Shown here: piece after piece, positions 24,387 through 38,354 of the stretch
Position numbering within the stretch: the stretch's first letter is position 1
Layout: the number at the start of each line of letters is the position of its first letter
Source: Larix kaempferi
Lineage: Eukaryota > Streptophyta > Pinopsida > Pinales > Pinaceae
Length of the DNA stretch: 64,000 nucleotides
Reading direction: 5' to 3'
NCBI GenBank assembly: GCA_027924585.1
Contig: BSBM01000190.1
Span: 1,364,001 to 1,428,000 of the forward strand
The notes under the pieces: generated by a model
Seen by the model: only the letters and a program-made list of their open reading frames with translations
Databases searched by the model: none
Told to the model about the DNA's origin: nothing
Position numbers and translations under genes: made by a program

Positions 24387-26371
24387 TTGTATGCATGTTG
24401 ATACTGAGTTAGTATTTTATAGTTTCTTATGATAGAGGACATATGTTGCATATTTCATGATGATAATCAATTTTTCATGCTGCTACTTAGTTTCCATGAT
24501 GCATATTTCATGTTGATGCTCAGTTTATTATGGTTTCTAGATGTATAGGACATGAGGTGCATGATACGCTGATTGTGGATACTCAATTGGTCCTTTATAG
24601 CTTTATTTATGGGAACTTGAAATGTAAGTTAAGTGGTACATGATATGGTGATATTACATGATGTTTCTTAGAATGATTCCTTATAGACATGTGATTCATG
24701 GTCATGCATTATTCATGTGAAATTTGATGATTGTTATTCCTAGCCATGAGAATTATAGCCATGGGTTTTGCATGTGATACTTCTTGATGTTATTTCATGA
24801 CGTTATGGTGCTTTATAAGATAGATGACGTGTGAAACATAAAATGATATTATTTTGTGATGGTATTAATTTAGCATTTTAATAGCTTATCATGGCATCTA
24901 GAGATCAAAGACATCTGGCACATAAATGGTATGAAATCATGTTGTGGTTAATATTGGTATTTTACAGCTATGTTATGTGTTAGGGAAGAATAAGAGATTA
25001 TATCAGATATTTGGTATGACAAGATGTGTTAGTGGGTTATGCTAACCCTTATTGTTCCCAGTAGAATGCATATTTGATATGATGATGGATTATGTGAGTT
25101 GTTGCTCCATGTTGATAGTAATAATGTTGAAATATGGTAGCTTATCATGGCATATTAATGAGATGCTTAGTGAAAGTATGAAAGTATCATGACCAGTTAT
25201 GTTATAATGATAGCACAGAGCACCTAAATGCATTAGATGTTAAACTTGGCATGACTTATCGTGGCAATGGCTTATGATGCAATGTGATGCAATATGAATT
25301 GATGGCTAGACATTCTTGTTAGCACATGAATCAAGGTTGATCCATCATATTATTATATTGAGAAATGGTTACTAATGATTATTCATTATGGCAAGTGCCA
25401 GTTCTTCCAGGTGATCCACTAAAATAGCATGGTGAGGCTAAGTATTCTATGATTTTGTGGGATCCCATAACCATGAATGAGAATGGCTACTATAAATATA
25501 TTATGGGCTAGGGGACAAGCATAACAATTAGCTCTATGCCAGTAGCACTTGACTTTTGTATCGGAAGTTAGGAAGGTGGAAGTGGCACATATACTTCTCA
25601 GAGAACTTCTGATGTGACTAGAGTCCATGGTTGGAGACATACTCACCGGGAGGGAGGTTTATGGAGAAGGACTTCTGATGCCTGGGGATAGTACCTTGAG
25701 GGTGCTGTGGAGGATGTTTAGGCTAGCCTTCCGAGATGTCTGGGGTATAATGATCCTGATATCAAGATTGGGGGTACCGGGAGTATCATGATCGGGGTAC
25801 CGAGAACCAGATGTCGGCTAGTACTGATGAGGCCCTGATTCCGGTTAGAATCCGATGAGGTCGTATTATTACCAGAAGTTAGGAAGGTGGCAATGCCGTG
25901 GTAACTTCCCAAGGAACTTCTGATGCCTACTGTATGATCCATGGACAAGTTATAGTAGAGGGCCCATGCCATGGCGAGCGGAACCATCCGGAGTTGGAGG
26001 GGAGGTGTAGGGAGGTTGATCGGATGGTATGATTCTCAGGGAGAGGGTGAGTAAGGAAAGGGGAAGTAAACAAACTCACAGTCATTAATCATTAATTAAT
26101 TATTTAATGCTTATGTATGTATGTTGCATGATTGTTGATATGGTTGCATACTAGACTCATAGGGAATTACTTAAGAGCATGTTGTAAATTAGGGCATTTG
26201 ATTGTATTAGTGTGGTTTGGAGACTTCTATGTGGTGGCCACACATATAAATCTCTTAACTTCACAATAGTACTAGCTACCTATATATTCTAGTATTTACT
26301 TAATTGATTGATTTAATAAGTATTGTATTTATTGTTTGAATATTATAACTTCGGGACGAAGTTTCTTGAAT
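24387..26371 (+). other. 3' portion of the decayed Gypsy, integrase not recognisable
   Basis: The stretch between RNase H and the purine tract should carry integrase, but I see no integrase motif. It holds an imperfect direct duplication of about 60-80 bp, with 'agaagttaggaaggtgg'-type sequence at about 25565 and 25875, each followed by GAACTTCTGATG. Most likely the coding part was deleted or replaced. Confidence 0.45.
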
Positions 26372-27075
26372 GGGGGGAGTATGTAACAACCCTCATATAC
26401 AAATATAAGGAATATTTAATATAATAAATATAATGTAAGATAATAAAAAGAAACATGAAAAAGAAGTAACAGAAACCAAATTTTGCATAAAGAAATAAAT
26501 TAAATAAGAAATTAATAAATTGGGAGAAGGAGGAGATAAAAGGAGGAGAAGGAGTGAAGAGAGGGGGCTTTTTTTCTTTGGGCATCTTGGAAGAGAAGCT
26601 CTGGAGGAGAGGAAAGAAAGATAGCACTGGCATAGGGTTAATTGTTGGGGGCTCGGGGGCCTCAGCCATTGGCTAGGGGTTGGTTGGGTGGAGAGTCGTC
26701 CCCCCACCTCTAGTTTCACTATTGGAGCAAGGTAATGGTAGCCATCAATCATCCAATCAGGTATGGCTCAATAATTATTACAGCATATTTTCTGTCATTG
26801 ATGATTAGATCCACATTGTTTTTTTGCAGATCTTATATGCATGTTGTTCTTGTCTGTTTCTGGATTTTATATGATTTTACATCTTGATATCAAGTTTTTG
26901 TATTGGTTCATAGATCTGCATGCATATTTAATATTATTTTTCTATTTAGTAGGTTTTATGAGTTTTATGGGTCTTACATTTTCTAGTTTTTTTTTACATT
27001 TTATTCACATACTTAAATACCATAGATCCCTCAATATAATGGACTCAATTAGCTTAATCTAATACTTGTAAAATT
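26372..27075 (+). repeat. Purine tract and start of a Gypsy 3' LTR
   Basis: CTTCGGGACGAAGTTTCTTG and then TGGGGGGAG (26371-26379) lead to TGTAACAACCC at 26382. This is the classic Gypsy 3' junction, and the leading phrase resembles the one at 12540 in element I. The LTR end is not determined; an end near 27075 is a guess. The sequence after it appears to belong to the 3' side of gene B. Confidence 0.6.
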
Positions 27076-28910
27076 ACATTTGCATTCAACATTCCATAGT
27101 TGAAATATAACATTTTTCAACTTTTTCCAACTTTTATTGAAGTTCTCATTACCAAATAATTATTGAATCGATTTCAACATGCTAAAATACAATCATTTAA
27201 ACTCTTATTCTAGTTCCCATTCAAGATCATAGTCATAGTTCTAAATATAAAAATATATTGTACACAACATTTGACATGTACAAAAACATCGATCAATTCA
27301 TTTTCGATATAGATAAAAACATCGCAATGGAATGTTGTTCTCAATTATTCGTTCATGGTCATATTTGGGCAGTTTCCATTTTCTAGATTTTATTTTTTTT
27401 CGATGGAACTTGTACCAATTTTATTTGAGATGCACATACTAAATGACTATATTGACAACATATAACATTAGGTTCATAATCCTGAAAATAGACATAATTT
27501 TAAGTCATATGGGTCTACTGAAAAAAAATAACCTTTTAAAATGATGGATCCTCTCTCATATGTAGATCATTTATCATCGTAGTCCTCCAATAACTTCATA
27601 TTTCCTTCAGTGCATCGCATTAAATAATATTTCACCTTTTTTTTGTTGTCTAAAGGTGCAATCACAACGAAAACATCTCCTGTGCAAATTACAATTGATG
27701 TCAGGGTTTTTAAATCAATTAAATTGACTATACACATAAGGTGATGTACAACAATGAACAATCAACAAAGAAGTTGTAAGTTCATTATCTTCTCTAACAA
27801 GATCTTAAATTATATTGCCATCAGATGTTATTGCTATTTCTTCTAATTCTAGTTCTTCTAAGCTTGCTAGTGCCATTTTCCCCTTTGGATTAATCTCTGC
27901 GTGTTTCCATTGTTTTACGTAGTTGTTCGTTATGTTTTCACAAACTTCTGTAGATTCAACATTTTCGGTGAAAATATGACAAAAACATGATTGCTTAATT
28001 CTATTGTCAAATGAAAACACGTTTTGGAAGGATTTTGTTTGAATAGAGTGTAAATATCTAGTCCCATGTATGGTTATAGACTCGTATGGGATTGATCTAT
28101 CTATATCTTGGATTCCAATAATATAAAAGAACCTACACAATATATGATAAATCACAAAGGACAACTTTTAATGTTAATGTACATATACTTAAATGATAAA
28201 CTTGCAAATAACATTTTTTTAAATTGACAATTAATATAAATTAAAAAAATCGTGTACATACCTACGCACATCTTTTGATTGTTGATTATAATCATGGCTT
28301 AGATGTAATTTACACCATTAGACAAACTCTGCAGCTGAATGAAATTGCTCAGAAGAATGGTTCATTTGCCATCTTCGAAGTGCTCTTTTTACACATGCTC
28401 CTGCACCATCATGTTCACATTTTCCATGTCCAATTTCAAAGAAATTCCAGCAATGTTTAATGTTCGATGCTTTATGAAGTTGACATAACCAAGAAAATGA
28501 TCGTGAATATCTAAATTGTCCCGCACCTCCATCCAACCATATCCAATGTTCATTGAATTTAACTTCACGTCTTTTTAATGAATCATAGAAAATATTTTCA
28601 ATACAATGCTGAACAAAATGTGTATCATGTGTACGATCATCGCTGATATAAAAGTGATATTCTTTAATCACATCTTGATTGTCACACGTGCTTTCAATGC
28701 CATCAACATCGTGTTTAGAATGTCTATATAGAACATGGACAAATATTGAAACTTGGTCAAAATGATAGTATTCACTTTGTATTTTTGTGCAACAAATGTG
28801 TAGTTTTCTGCAAATCAACCACATACAAAATTGTTCCGGGTGGAAAAATTTCATGAGACTATTTGAATTGAAGGTCTTGCCATCGTTCTCTATGTGAATG
28901 CTTGGTGTAT

Positions 28911-31900
28911 TGTCACATACCCCAATTTTGTGAAAATAATGTAATTATTTTATCATATTTCTAAGACATTATGTTAAATTTAATGCTTAGTAGAAATTGA
29001 TGACTCAGCAGAGTCACTAGAAATGGAATGTAATTCTGAATATTTTATTATTAATAAATAAATTATGGAGACAACAGCATGGGATAGCTGTTAAAAGAGG
29101 TTACTGGTCTAACTGGTGGATGGAACTAGGTGGAAAGGCAAAAGACAAGTGGCAGCATCCTCAAACACTTCCTAAGTTGCAGGTGGCAACTTCCCTATAA
29201 TTTGGGGTCATGATTCCCCAAGAAAGTGGAATCTGAGCAGGTGGCTCATTAATGACAATTAACCCAACAAAGACCTAGGCAGTCTTTTAAATAGTACTCA
29301 ATGAACTGAGCTGGGGGTTGAAGAGTTCTGGAGGGAGAATACATTCAGGTGAATGCTATTCAGGAGTCCCATTGAGGAAGTGAGAAAGACAGTAAGGAAG
29401 TGGATTGAGAGGGATGTTGCAGTAACTTGGTTCCAGTTTAGCTGCTTTGGCTGAGTGAATTGTTTTGCTGCAGCTAGTTCCAGCCAGGGAGACCAGAGCA
29501 AGCTTGGGGGTCCTGAGAAGTGTTGTCTGGGCACTCTCCAGGAGTTGGAAGGGAGGAACAGCCTCCCATTGTTGTTGTTGTCCACAGTTTGAAACAGGTT
29601 CTGCCACCTATTCCTGTTTGTTTTATTAAGTATAAATGAATTTATGTTATGTCTATCTGCATTATGTCTGAGTAGTATTTAATTCAGCAAAAATTTGCAA
29701 TCCCTGAATATCAGTAGTAGATTTAATAAGAGATTACTGTATTTCAGCATTTCCTCATATTATCTTTCCTTACGGTCAAAGTATTTACAATGCATGCTAT
29801 ACAGTAATAATACTGTAAGCGATAGTTAATTGTTATAATTTTTAAAACTAGTTTATGTATAATAGCAAATTAGATACGTAAAGTTTGAGAGTACAAGTAA
29901 ATTTTTTTGGTATTACAAACTTGTTAAACGACCATAGGAACAGCAATAAACAAAGTCCTTTTAATCACAGTATTGATATTAATTACCAATGCCCTTCAGA
30001 ATAGCTACAACTAATGCTAGAAACAACTTCTCCAGTTATTAACTATCAAACCAACAATAGCACAAAAAACCTATTAGAAGGTCGTCACAAAACCCACAGT
30101 AAATAAATTGTATGGTTTTAAACATAGGTTAAATAACAGAACCCTGAATAGCTCGATATCGAGTTTATTTGTCTCAACAGAGTCATAATCGAATCACAGA
30201 ACCGTCTCTTCTTGTATTTAGCTATAACTATGTATTATCTTTTCTTTTCCTTTTTAATTTTAAAATAGCAGCAGAGTTGAATTCATATCCATAGAGTAAA
30301 CAATTAAAAGAAATCACGACTGTGGAACTCGACTACCATTCTTTTGGTTATGTAAAACCCTACGGTGTTAATACCTTAAGTTTTTCCAGCTCGTTGTCAA
30401 CTCCATTATTCACTTAGAACCTTTCAATAGATTATGGCATTGCCAACAGAACCTTAACCCAACACGATAGATCAAGCATCGGAACTAAACCAAACTGTAA
30501 ACTTTTAAACTATTTAAACCCTACCACTTCAATTTCATTATTACTTAAAACGCTAGGATTCTGACCAGGTTCCATCTACGACCGCAACTATATTTCTATT
30601 TGAAACAGCATGTAAACACAGAAAGTTACAACACGCGCCACACCTAACTCATTTTTATAGTATGACTGTAACAAGTCTTTTCTATCAAAACTTAACCTAC
30701 ATAGCATACAAACGTATAAGAAAAACCAGTGTTCAATAGGAAGATTTTATTTTCACCTACAGCCGAGTTACGAACCCACCATTGAAGTGGTTTAAAAACT
30801 TAAAACAAAGTTAATAATCACAGTACATAGCATAGAACCAATAACAACAACGCATGTATTAAAACAAGCCATTATATAAGTAACCGTTCTTTATATTTTC
30901 TTAACTTCCACAAACTGGGTGAATACCCTAATCTTTTCAAAGTACAATAACAAACACCCCAAGGCCGTCATATCAGAACAAGCCACAGCCTGTGTCTTTA
31001 TACATTAAATCTTCTAAAAACCCTAACTACTATAAGAAAGATGAATACATTAAATACAACCGTAACCATATCATACCACACACATCACAGGGCCAAACAT
31101 GTCCGTGAAAGTGATAACAATCATCCACAAGACCAACAGCATGGAGCTAGCCACAAAGGTGGTCTTATCGAATCAAACCCTAAACACCCTAACCACCAAA
31201 GGGAGGAAAATCCATGGTGAAACCAGGCTTACCCGGTAGGAGCCAAGCGCCGGAGGTTGAGCCTCGTACACCATAAGGATTAACCAGTGCCTGCACAGTA
31301 CAAGTTATCGATTTAGTTACAAATCTTTCTTAAATTAAAACAATCTATTATAATTTGAAAACCACGATGCAAATGATATAGCTTACCAGCGATCTTTGGA
31401 GGAAGTAAAAATGCAGGGAATAACCCTGTAGCCACGAGTTGAGCTAAGTGGGAAAACCCCACCTTGATCATTAGAAGAAACGGGCTGGAAACTCCCAGGT
31501 TACCTTTCTTGATGTAAGCCGTGACCAGGGAACATTCAAAACGATAACCTCACGCCATGGACAGTCTAGTATTGGAAGCACGAATATAAACCCCAGGTCA
31601 TAACCACTTCATAGATACCGGCAATAGGAATACCATGACTCTAAGCAATGCCAGGGATAAGTAGGAGGGCTGGGAGAAGCATAGGAACTGATAGCCAATA
31701 GTAACAGCAGAAAAGATAACCCGAGATTCTCAATATACTTATAGAATGCCAATAGCAGAGTTTATTGACTCACAAACAACTCGAGGGACACACTCCATGA
31801 CTGTAGCAGCATGGGAGCTGCAACTTATAGTATCACGACGAGAAACTCAGACCAAAAGGGTTTTCTCAAGCAACCGAGCCCGAAGGCAGAGGGAAATGGC

Positions 31901-33449
31901 CAAGTAGGGTTTCGGACAATTCATTTATATCATCAATACAAGGACGAGAACTATCCACGTAGCCTTTAAAATATTTAACTTGCCATGGGTCGACATTCCA
32001 AAGTCCAAGTTGTATTTCGAATTATTTGCTTCTCAAATTTAAATCATCGTATGGATAAATTATAATCATAGTAGGGATATTCTCCTATGATCGAGACACT
32101 ATCATTTAGCCATCATATAATGCATGTTAGAATCTTGCCATCGAAGCTTCCTAGTGGACATAAACCTTGCCCTACAAACAAATAGAATTTTGTATAGTCA
32201 ATATTGTTAAAAATTTCTACGAGGATTCATAATTTTGTGTAGGATACAATCTTATCATGGGTGGTATAGTTAACTGTATATTTTATTCATAAGGGTTTTA
32301 AGAGCATAATTCTTATATCATCCTTTTTAAATCAAACACTAGAGCAATACATATAATACTTGTGTTAGATAGATGCAAACTTTGACTCATTACCACATAC
32401 AAAATGAAGTTGTTTAAAACTCAGCTATGAAGTATTCCAGGCATGAAGGAAGCATTTTGGTATTATAGAAACTATCTTGGAAATAATGTAATGGAAGCTC
32501 GAGTTGGTTTAGGACAACATTCCACTAACTTTAGTTTCCTTAATCCGGGCCTCTTGAGAAAAGACAAGGGGTACACCAAACCGTAAATCTATAAGATAAT
32601 GAAATGAAGTCAGCATGGTGATTTACAATCCTACTGGATTAGTGTCATGGAGGTAGTTGTTGGTCTTGCTCTTATATCTATTAACATTATAGGAATAGGA
32701 GTAGCAGTGCAATCAAATCAAACCCCTAAGGATATTATAAACATGCAAATGACAGGATATCGTACAAGGCTAGCAATAAGTAATTTATACGCGGGAAAAA
32801 CTCCAGATCCGTTATAATGGAAATTGCAATTGATACAGTATCAACATATAAATAAAAGTGTCCTGATTATCGTAATTCAGTGACTTTATACAGTGTAAAA
32901 TAAGAGATATTGTGACAGTACAATAATATTATCAAAGAAACGGTACTCAATATGGATACTTAAGTCATTTTTGATCCAGAACAATGGCTACCATATTCTC
33001 ATTTAATTCCCGACTCTCAAAACAGTAAGTCTCATGAATTTACAGGAAGGGAGTTCTACCTTTGCACCGTGGACAACCAATTAGCATGTTTAGACTTTTA
33101 CTGACTGAGTTGGTGCAGTTAAATGAATTTTAATACTTTAAAGATTTAATGGTCGCGACCGCACTTACCTGTATACCTGTAAAGAGAAAGGCAGTTTGAT
33201 GCTTTAGCTCGAAAGCTAAGTAAGCCCAATCTGCTATGGCAACTTTCCCCCTCTTGAGGTTGCAAAACAACAAAACAATCAGTAACAGAAATGAGAAAAA
33301 CCATAATAACATTTAAGTACAACAAAGAACATTCAGACACACACTTACTATCACGTAAGTTAAAACAGACAGTTAAAAGACTGTATTTAATAACATTTAT
33401 TGCTATCTTAAAAATTTTTAAATTTTTCAGAAAATTAAGGGTTTTGACA
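28911..33449 (+). repeat. 5' LTR of element II
   Basis: 4,539 bp. No credible gene; short frames inside are present in both LTRs at equal positions and are non-coding by appearance. Compared with the 3' LTR it lacks a short insertion at the position matching about 39668-39683, next to a GAGCTC motif. Confidence 0.96.
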
Positions 33450-33451
33450 TG

Positions 33452-33463
33452 TGGTATCAGAGC
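33452..33463 (+). promoter_or_regulatory. Primer-binding site of element II
   Basis: TGGTATCAGAGC, a perfect 12-base match to the initiator Met tRNA 3' end, two bases after the LTR. Confidence 0.92.
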
Positions 33464-33620
33464 ATGGTTCATACACTAGGCCTTAATAAGGCACCACTAG
33501 ATTCCGCAGAACAGTGCCAATGAAAAATTTATATATATAAATATCAGGTACTAACTTGTATTTTCTGTTTTATAAATACAGAGCAGAAAAATTTCCTTTT
33601 TCTAAATCTAACAGGAAGGT

Positions 33621-36600
33621 ATGGAAAAGGTAGGAGAATATGCTGAGGAGGAATCTCCAAACCCTGCGACAAGACAGATGTCAAGAGAACCGGTGACAGA
33701 GGAGGTAATTGCTCACTCCTCGGAACTGATGTAGACCATAAAAGGTTTAAAGACGGAAATAGAAACAGTCAAGAAGGATAACGAAAGAATTCTGAAAACT
33801 CAAGAGCAGCTAAATCAATTATTGATAGAAAAATTTCAGACAGAAGGAAGAAGCAAAAGAGCTGAATCTGAAGAAGCTAGTCATCAAAGAGGGTCTAAAA
33901 GGATGAAACCAGCTAAATCTGACAGCAGTTCATCATCTGAAGAAGGAAGGGAACAACACAGTTATTGCACTACTAGTGACAGCAGTGAAGCTGAGCTGCA
34001 TAATAGAAGGAAAAAGTATAGACCTTATGAAGAGATTTCCGGGGAGTTTAAGAAAATAAAACCCGCAACTTTCAATGGAGAATCTGAGACAGGAGAAGAG
34101 GCAGAATCCTGGTTATCCGCGATGAGAAAATATTTTCAGATCTACAATTATTCAAATCAGCTGAAGGCAAGAATGGCCATATATAACCTTTCTGGAAAGG
34201 CAGATATATGGTGGCAAGACCTGAAAAGGGTCAAAGGGATTAAAGAAAAAGAAGTCAATTGGAGTACCTTTAAAAGGTACTTCAAAAAGAAATTTCTGTC
34301 CGAACAGTATTATGAGGAGAGGGCCAAGGAATTTTATGAATTAAAGCTACGATCTATGACGATGAAGGACTTAAACAGTAAGTTCTTAAGTTTGTTGAGA
34401 TATGTACCGTATTTTGTTGAATAGAAACCTAAAATACAGCGGTTCCTTAGCTGCCTGCCATATCATATCAAGGACAGAATTGAATATGATAACACCAAAA
34501 CGCTGGAAGAGGCTATGCGAAAGGCTAATTTCTGTTATGAACAGAATAAAAAGAAAGAAGGGATATCCAGCTGGAAAGCTAAAAAGAACAGCAATCAGCC
34601 TAAGTACAAGAAAAAGGAGTTTGTACCCCAGAAAAGTTTCAAAAATAACAAGAACAGAACCCTGTTTAATGGAAAAAATTTCCAGGGAAGCAAAAATGGA
34701 GTTACTAATAATTCCAGTAACTTCAAGGGCAACGAGGAGGTTCCTAACAATCACGGAAATTACACTAAGAATTTTGAACGGAAGGAGCCTGTTAAGTGCT
34801 GGGAGTGTAATGGCCCACATTATGCATCAGTTTGCCCAAATCGAAAGAAACAAATCAGCAATATTCATACTATACAAGATGAAATGACTGTTGGAGACTT
34901 TGCAGGGACTATGCCCCGAATCAATGCAGCGTTGGAAAACCGCCAAGCTGACTATCAAACTTCCATGGTGGAAGTAGGAGGTATGATTAACAAAACCCCT
35001 GTAACTATTTTAATAGATCCAGGTGCTAGCCTTAGTTATATTTCACCACATATAGTAGAAAAATGTAATCTGACCGTTGAAAGATTTGATAACTCTTGGT
35101 CAGTACAACTAGCCACTGGGGCTAAAAGGAAGGTGAATTGTTATGTTAAAGAATGTACTTTAAATATGAATGATTTTCAAACTACTGTTCAATTAAATAT
35201 TCTGCCACTTGGCTCTTATGACATACTTATCGGGATGGACTGGTTAGAACAGCATAGGGTAGTTTTAAACTGTTTTGACAAAACTTTTAGGTGTGTAAAC
35301 AATAATGGACAGCCTGTAACTGTTAGGGGTATTCCTAGGAAAACAGTAGTCCGATAGATTTCTGCTTTACAACTTAAAAGGGCAGTCAGAAAAGGGTGCA
35401 AATCCTATGCTGTAACTATTACAGATGAGACAGATAAGTCTGAAGGCAGCAAGATAACAGTAGAAGATATCCCTGTAGTAAATGAATTTATTAATTTTTT
35501 CCCCGAGGAAATCCCAGGATTACCTCCCAAAAGAGAACTGGACTTTACCATTGAACTTGTACCAGGTGTTGTACCCAGTTCAAAAGCTCCGTATCGTATG
35601 AATATTTTGGAACTTAATGAGTTAAAAACTCAGTTAAAGGAGTTAATAGGCAAGAACTACATTCGACCCAGTGTATCCCCTTGGGGAGCACCAGTAATTT
35701 TTGTTAAAAAGAAGGACGGAACTATGCGAATTTGCATAGATTACCGTCAACTGAACAAGATGACAATTAAAAACAGATATCCATTGCCTCGCATAGATGA
35801 TCTGTTTGATCAGCTACGTGGAGCTATAGTGTTCTCCAAGATAGACCTGAGATCGGGTTATCATCAAGTGAGGATTAAAGAAGAGGATATATTTAAGACA
35901 GCTTTCGGAACGAGATATGGACATTACGAATTTGTCGTAATGCCATTCGGGCTTACTAATGCCCCAGCCGTCTTTATGTGCCTGATGAATAACATAATGC
36001 ATAAGTACTTAGATAAACTTGTTGTCGTATTCATCGATGACATTTTAGTTTATTCTAAGAATAAAGAGGAGCATAAAGAACATTTACGGATAGTCTTACA
36101 AGAACTACGAGAGCAGCAGCTCTTTGCGAAGTTCAGTAAGTGTGACTTCTTCAAAGATGAAATCCAGTACTTAGGACATGTAGTCACCAAGGAAGGGATT
36201 TCAGTTGATCCTGAAAAGATCCGGGCAATTGAGGATTGGCCAGTACCAAAAGACGTAACAGATGTTAGATCCTTCATGGGAATTACCGGTTATTACCGGA
36301 GATTCATTGAAGGTTTTTCCAAGATAGCCAATCCAATCACTTCCTTGCAAAAGAAAGGATAAAAGTTCGATTGGAACTTGAAGTGTGAGGAAAGTTTTAA
36401 AAAGTTAAAAACTTTATTAACCACTGCACCTATTCTAAGAATAGCAGATCCTAATAAGGATTTCGTGGTTTGTACCGATGCTTGCAATGACAGTCTAGGC
36501 AGAGTGTTGACTCAGGATGGACATGTCATTGCCTATGAGTCTAGGAAGTTGAAAATTCATGAAAAGAATTATGCCACTTATGACTTAGAATTAGCTGCTG

Positions 36601-38307
36601 CTATTCATGCTTTAAAGATGTGGCGACACCACTTAATAGGCAGAAAGTTTACTTTAATGACTGATAATAAGGGTCTGAAATACCTTTTGGACCAGCCTAA
36701 TTTAAATGCAAGGCAAGCCAGGTGGTTGGCCTTCTTAAGTGAGTATGATTTCGAAATTCAGCACATCAAAGGGAAGGAAAATAAGGTGGCTGATGCTTTG
36801 AGCAGAAATGCAAGGCTGAATTTTATATCAGCTATCAGCACTTACAATTCTGATTTAAATGAACAGCTGGCTGAAGGGACAAAATTGGATGAAGTTTATC
36901 AAATTTTACAAGCTACAGCCAAAGAGCAACCTACAGAAAGTTTGATAACGGGTTATAGTTTAAATAAAGATGGATTTTTATTGTTTAAAGACATTTTGTA
37001 TGTTCCAAATGTACCTAAAGTTAAACTGTTAATTCTGGACGAAGTTCATAAAACCCCTTACTCAGGGCATCCAGGCTACCAGAAAACTGTCACTATGTTG
37101 AGAAAAGATTATTTTTGGCCTAATATGAAATCTGAAACAGCTGAGTATATAGCTAGATGTTTAGACTGTCAACAGGTAAAAACGGAACATCAGCATCCAG
37201 CTGGGTTGTTGCAACCTTTGCCTATTCCTAGTTGGAAGTGGGAAATAATCAGCCTAGATTTCATTACGGGATTACCCAAAAATCAGCATTAGAATGATTC
37301 AATTATGGTAGTAGTAGATAAATTAAGTAAATCAGCACACTTTATTCCTGTTAAAACTACTTACAAGGCTGCAAACACAGCTGATATATTTCTGAAACAG
37401 ATTTTTCGGTTACATGGTGTCCCAAAAGTTATTATTTCAGACAGGGATACTAAATTCATAGGGAATTTTTGGAAATCTTTGTTTAAAGGCTTAAACACAA
37501 CTCTGAATTTCAGCACTTCCTTCCATCCTCAAACGGACGGACAAACTGAAAGACTTAATCAGGTATTGGAAGATCTGCTAAGAATGTATGTTAAAGATCA
37601 ACCAGGTAAGTGGGAGGATTATTTACATTTAGCAGAATTTGCATACAATAATAGCTATCAATCGTCGGCTAAGTTTAGTCCTTTTGAAATTTTGTATGGA
37701 CGTAAATGCAACACTCCTATCTCTTGGAGTAATCCAGTAGATAGATTAGTGTTAGGACCTGATTTATTAAAAGAGATGGAACATATTGTGAAACAAGTGC
37801 AGGTAAATTTGAAGATTGCCCACGATCGGCAAAAGAGTCAAGCAGATTTGAAAATAACTCCTAAAGAGTTCCAGGTAGGTGAACATGTGTTCATCAAGGT
37901 AAGGCCAAAGAAGAGCTCCCTAAGATTGGGGAGTTGTGCAAAACTAGCGCCACGTTACTGTGGTCCGTTTGAAATTTTATCTAGAATTGGTCAAGTTGCT
38001 TATCAGCTAGCATTACCACCTAATTTAAAAGTACACAATGTTTTTCATATTTCTGTTCCTGAAAAAGTATGTTCATGATGCTACTCATGTTATTGATTGG
38101 AACATTGTATAGGTAGAGCCAGAAGGGGAAGTTCTGGTGGAACCGGATTGTATCCTCGGGAGGAGGGAAATTACTCTGCGGAACCGCACAATTGGACAGC
38201 TGAAGGTGCAATGGAAGCAGCTTAGTCCTGAAGAAGCTACCTAGGAACTGGAAAGTAAGATGCGGGAAGCATACCCAAATCTATTCCAGCAGGTGGCTAA
38301 GGCTTAA
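33621..38307 (+). pseudogene. Gag-pol polyprotein of element II, few stops
   Basis: One frame runs from ATG 33621 (MEKVGEYAEEES) to about 38050 with five stops and no indel: TAG 33732, TAG 34422, TAG 35355, TAA 36360, TAG 37290. A one-base insertion near 38053 is followed by TAG 38110, TAG 38242 and the natural TAA at 38305. Gag ends with a zinc knuckle CWECNGPHYASVC (C-x2-C-x3-H-x4-C, about 34798). The protease reads LIDPGASLSYIS, so the D-S/T-G serine is changed. RT has [16 protein letters not shown] and [10 protein letters not shown]. RNase H has CTDACNDS. Integrase has an H-x-H-like HKTPYSGH, CLDCQQ, then LDFITG, SDRDTKF and HPQTDGQTERLN for the D,D,E triad. The C-terminal CILGRREITLRN...EEAT.ELE is chromodomain-like. 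The element is probably not autonomous, though close to intact. Confidence 0.95.
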
Positions 38308-38340
38308 GAATAAGTAAACATCGAGGACGATGTTACATTT

Positions 38341-38354
38341 TAAGGGGGTGTGTA
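38341..38354 (+). promoter_or_regulatory. Polypurine tract of element II
   Basis: TAAGGGGGTGTGTA directly precedes the 3' LTR start TGTCACATACC at 38355. Confidence 0.8.

Noticed and set aside
26343-26752. Two overlapping minus-strand frames of 108 and 119 codons
   Set aside because: They overlap the Gypsy purine tract and LTR start and are rich in S, P, F and L from base composition.
33146-33472. 108-codon frame in the 5' LTR of element II
   Set aside because: Lies across the LTR end and primer-binding site; the matching frame in the 3' LTR is shorter, as expected for non-coding sequence.
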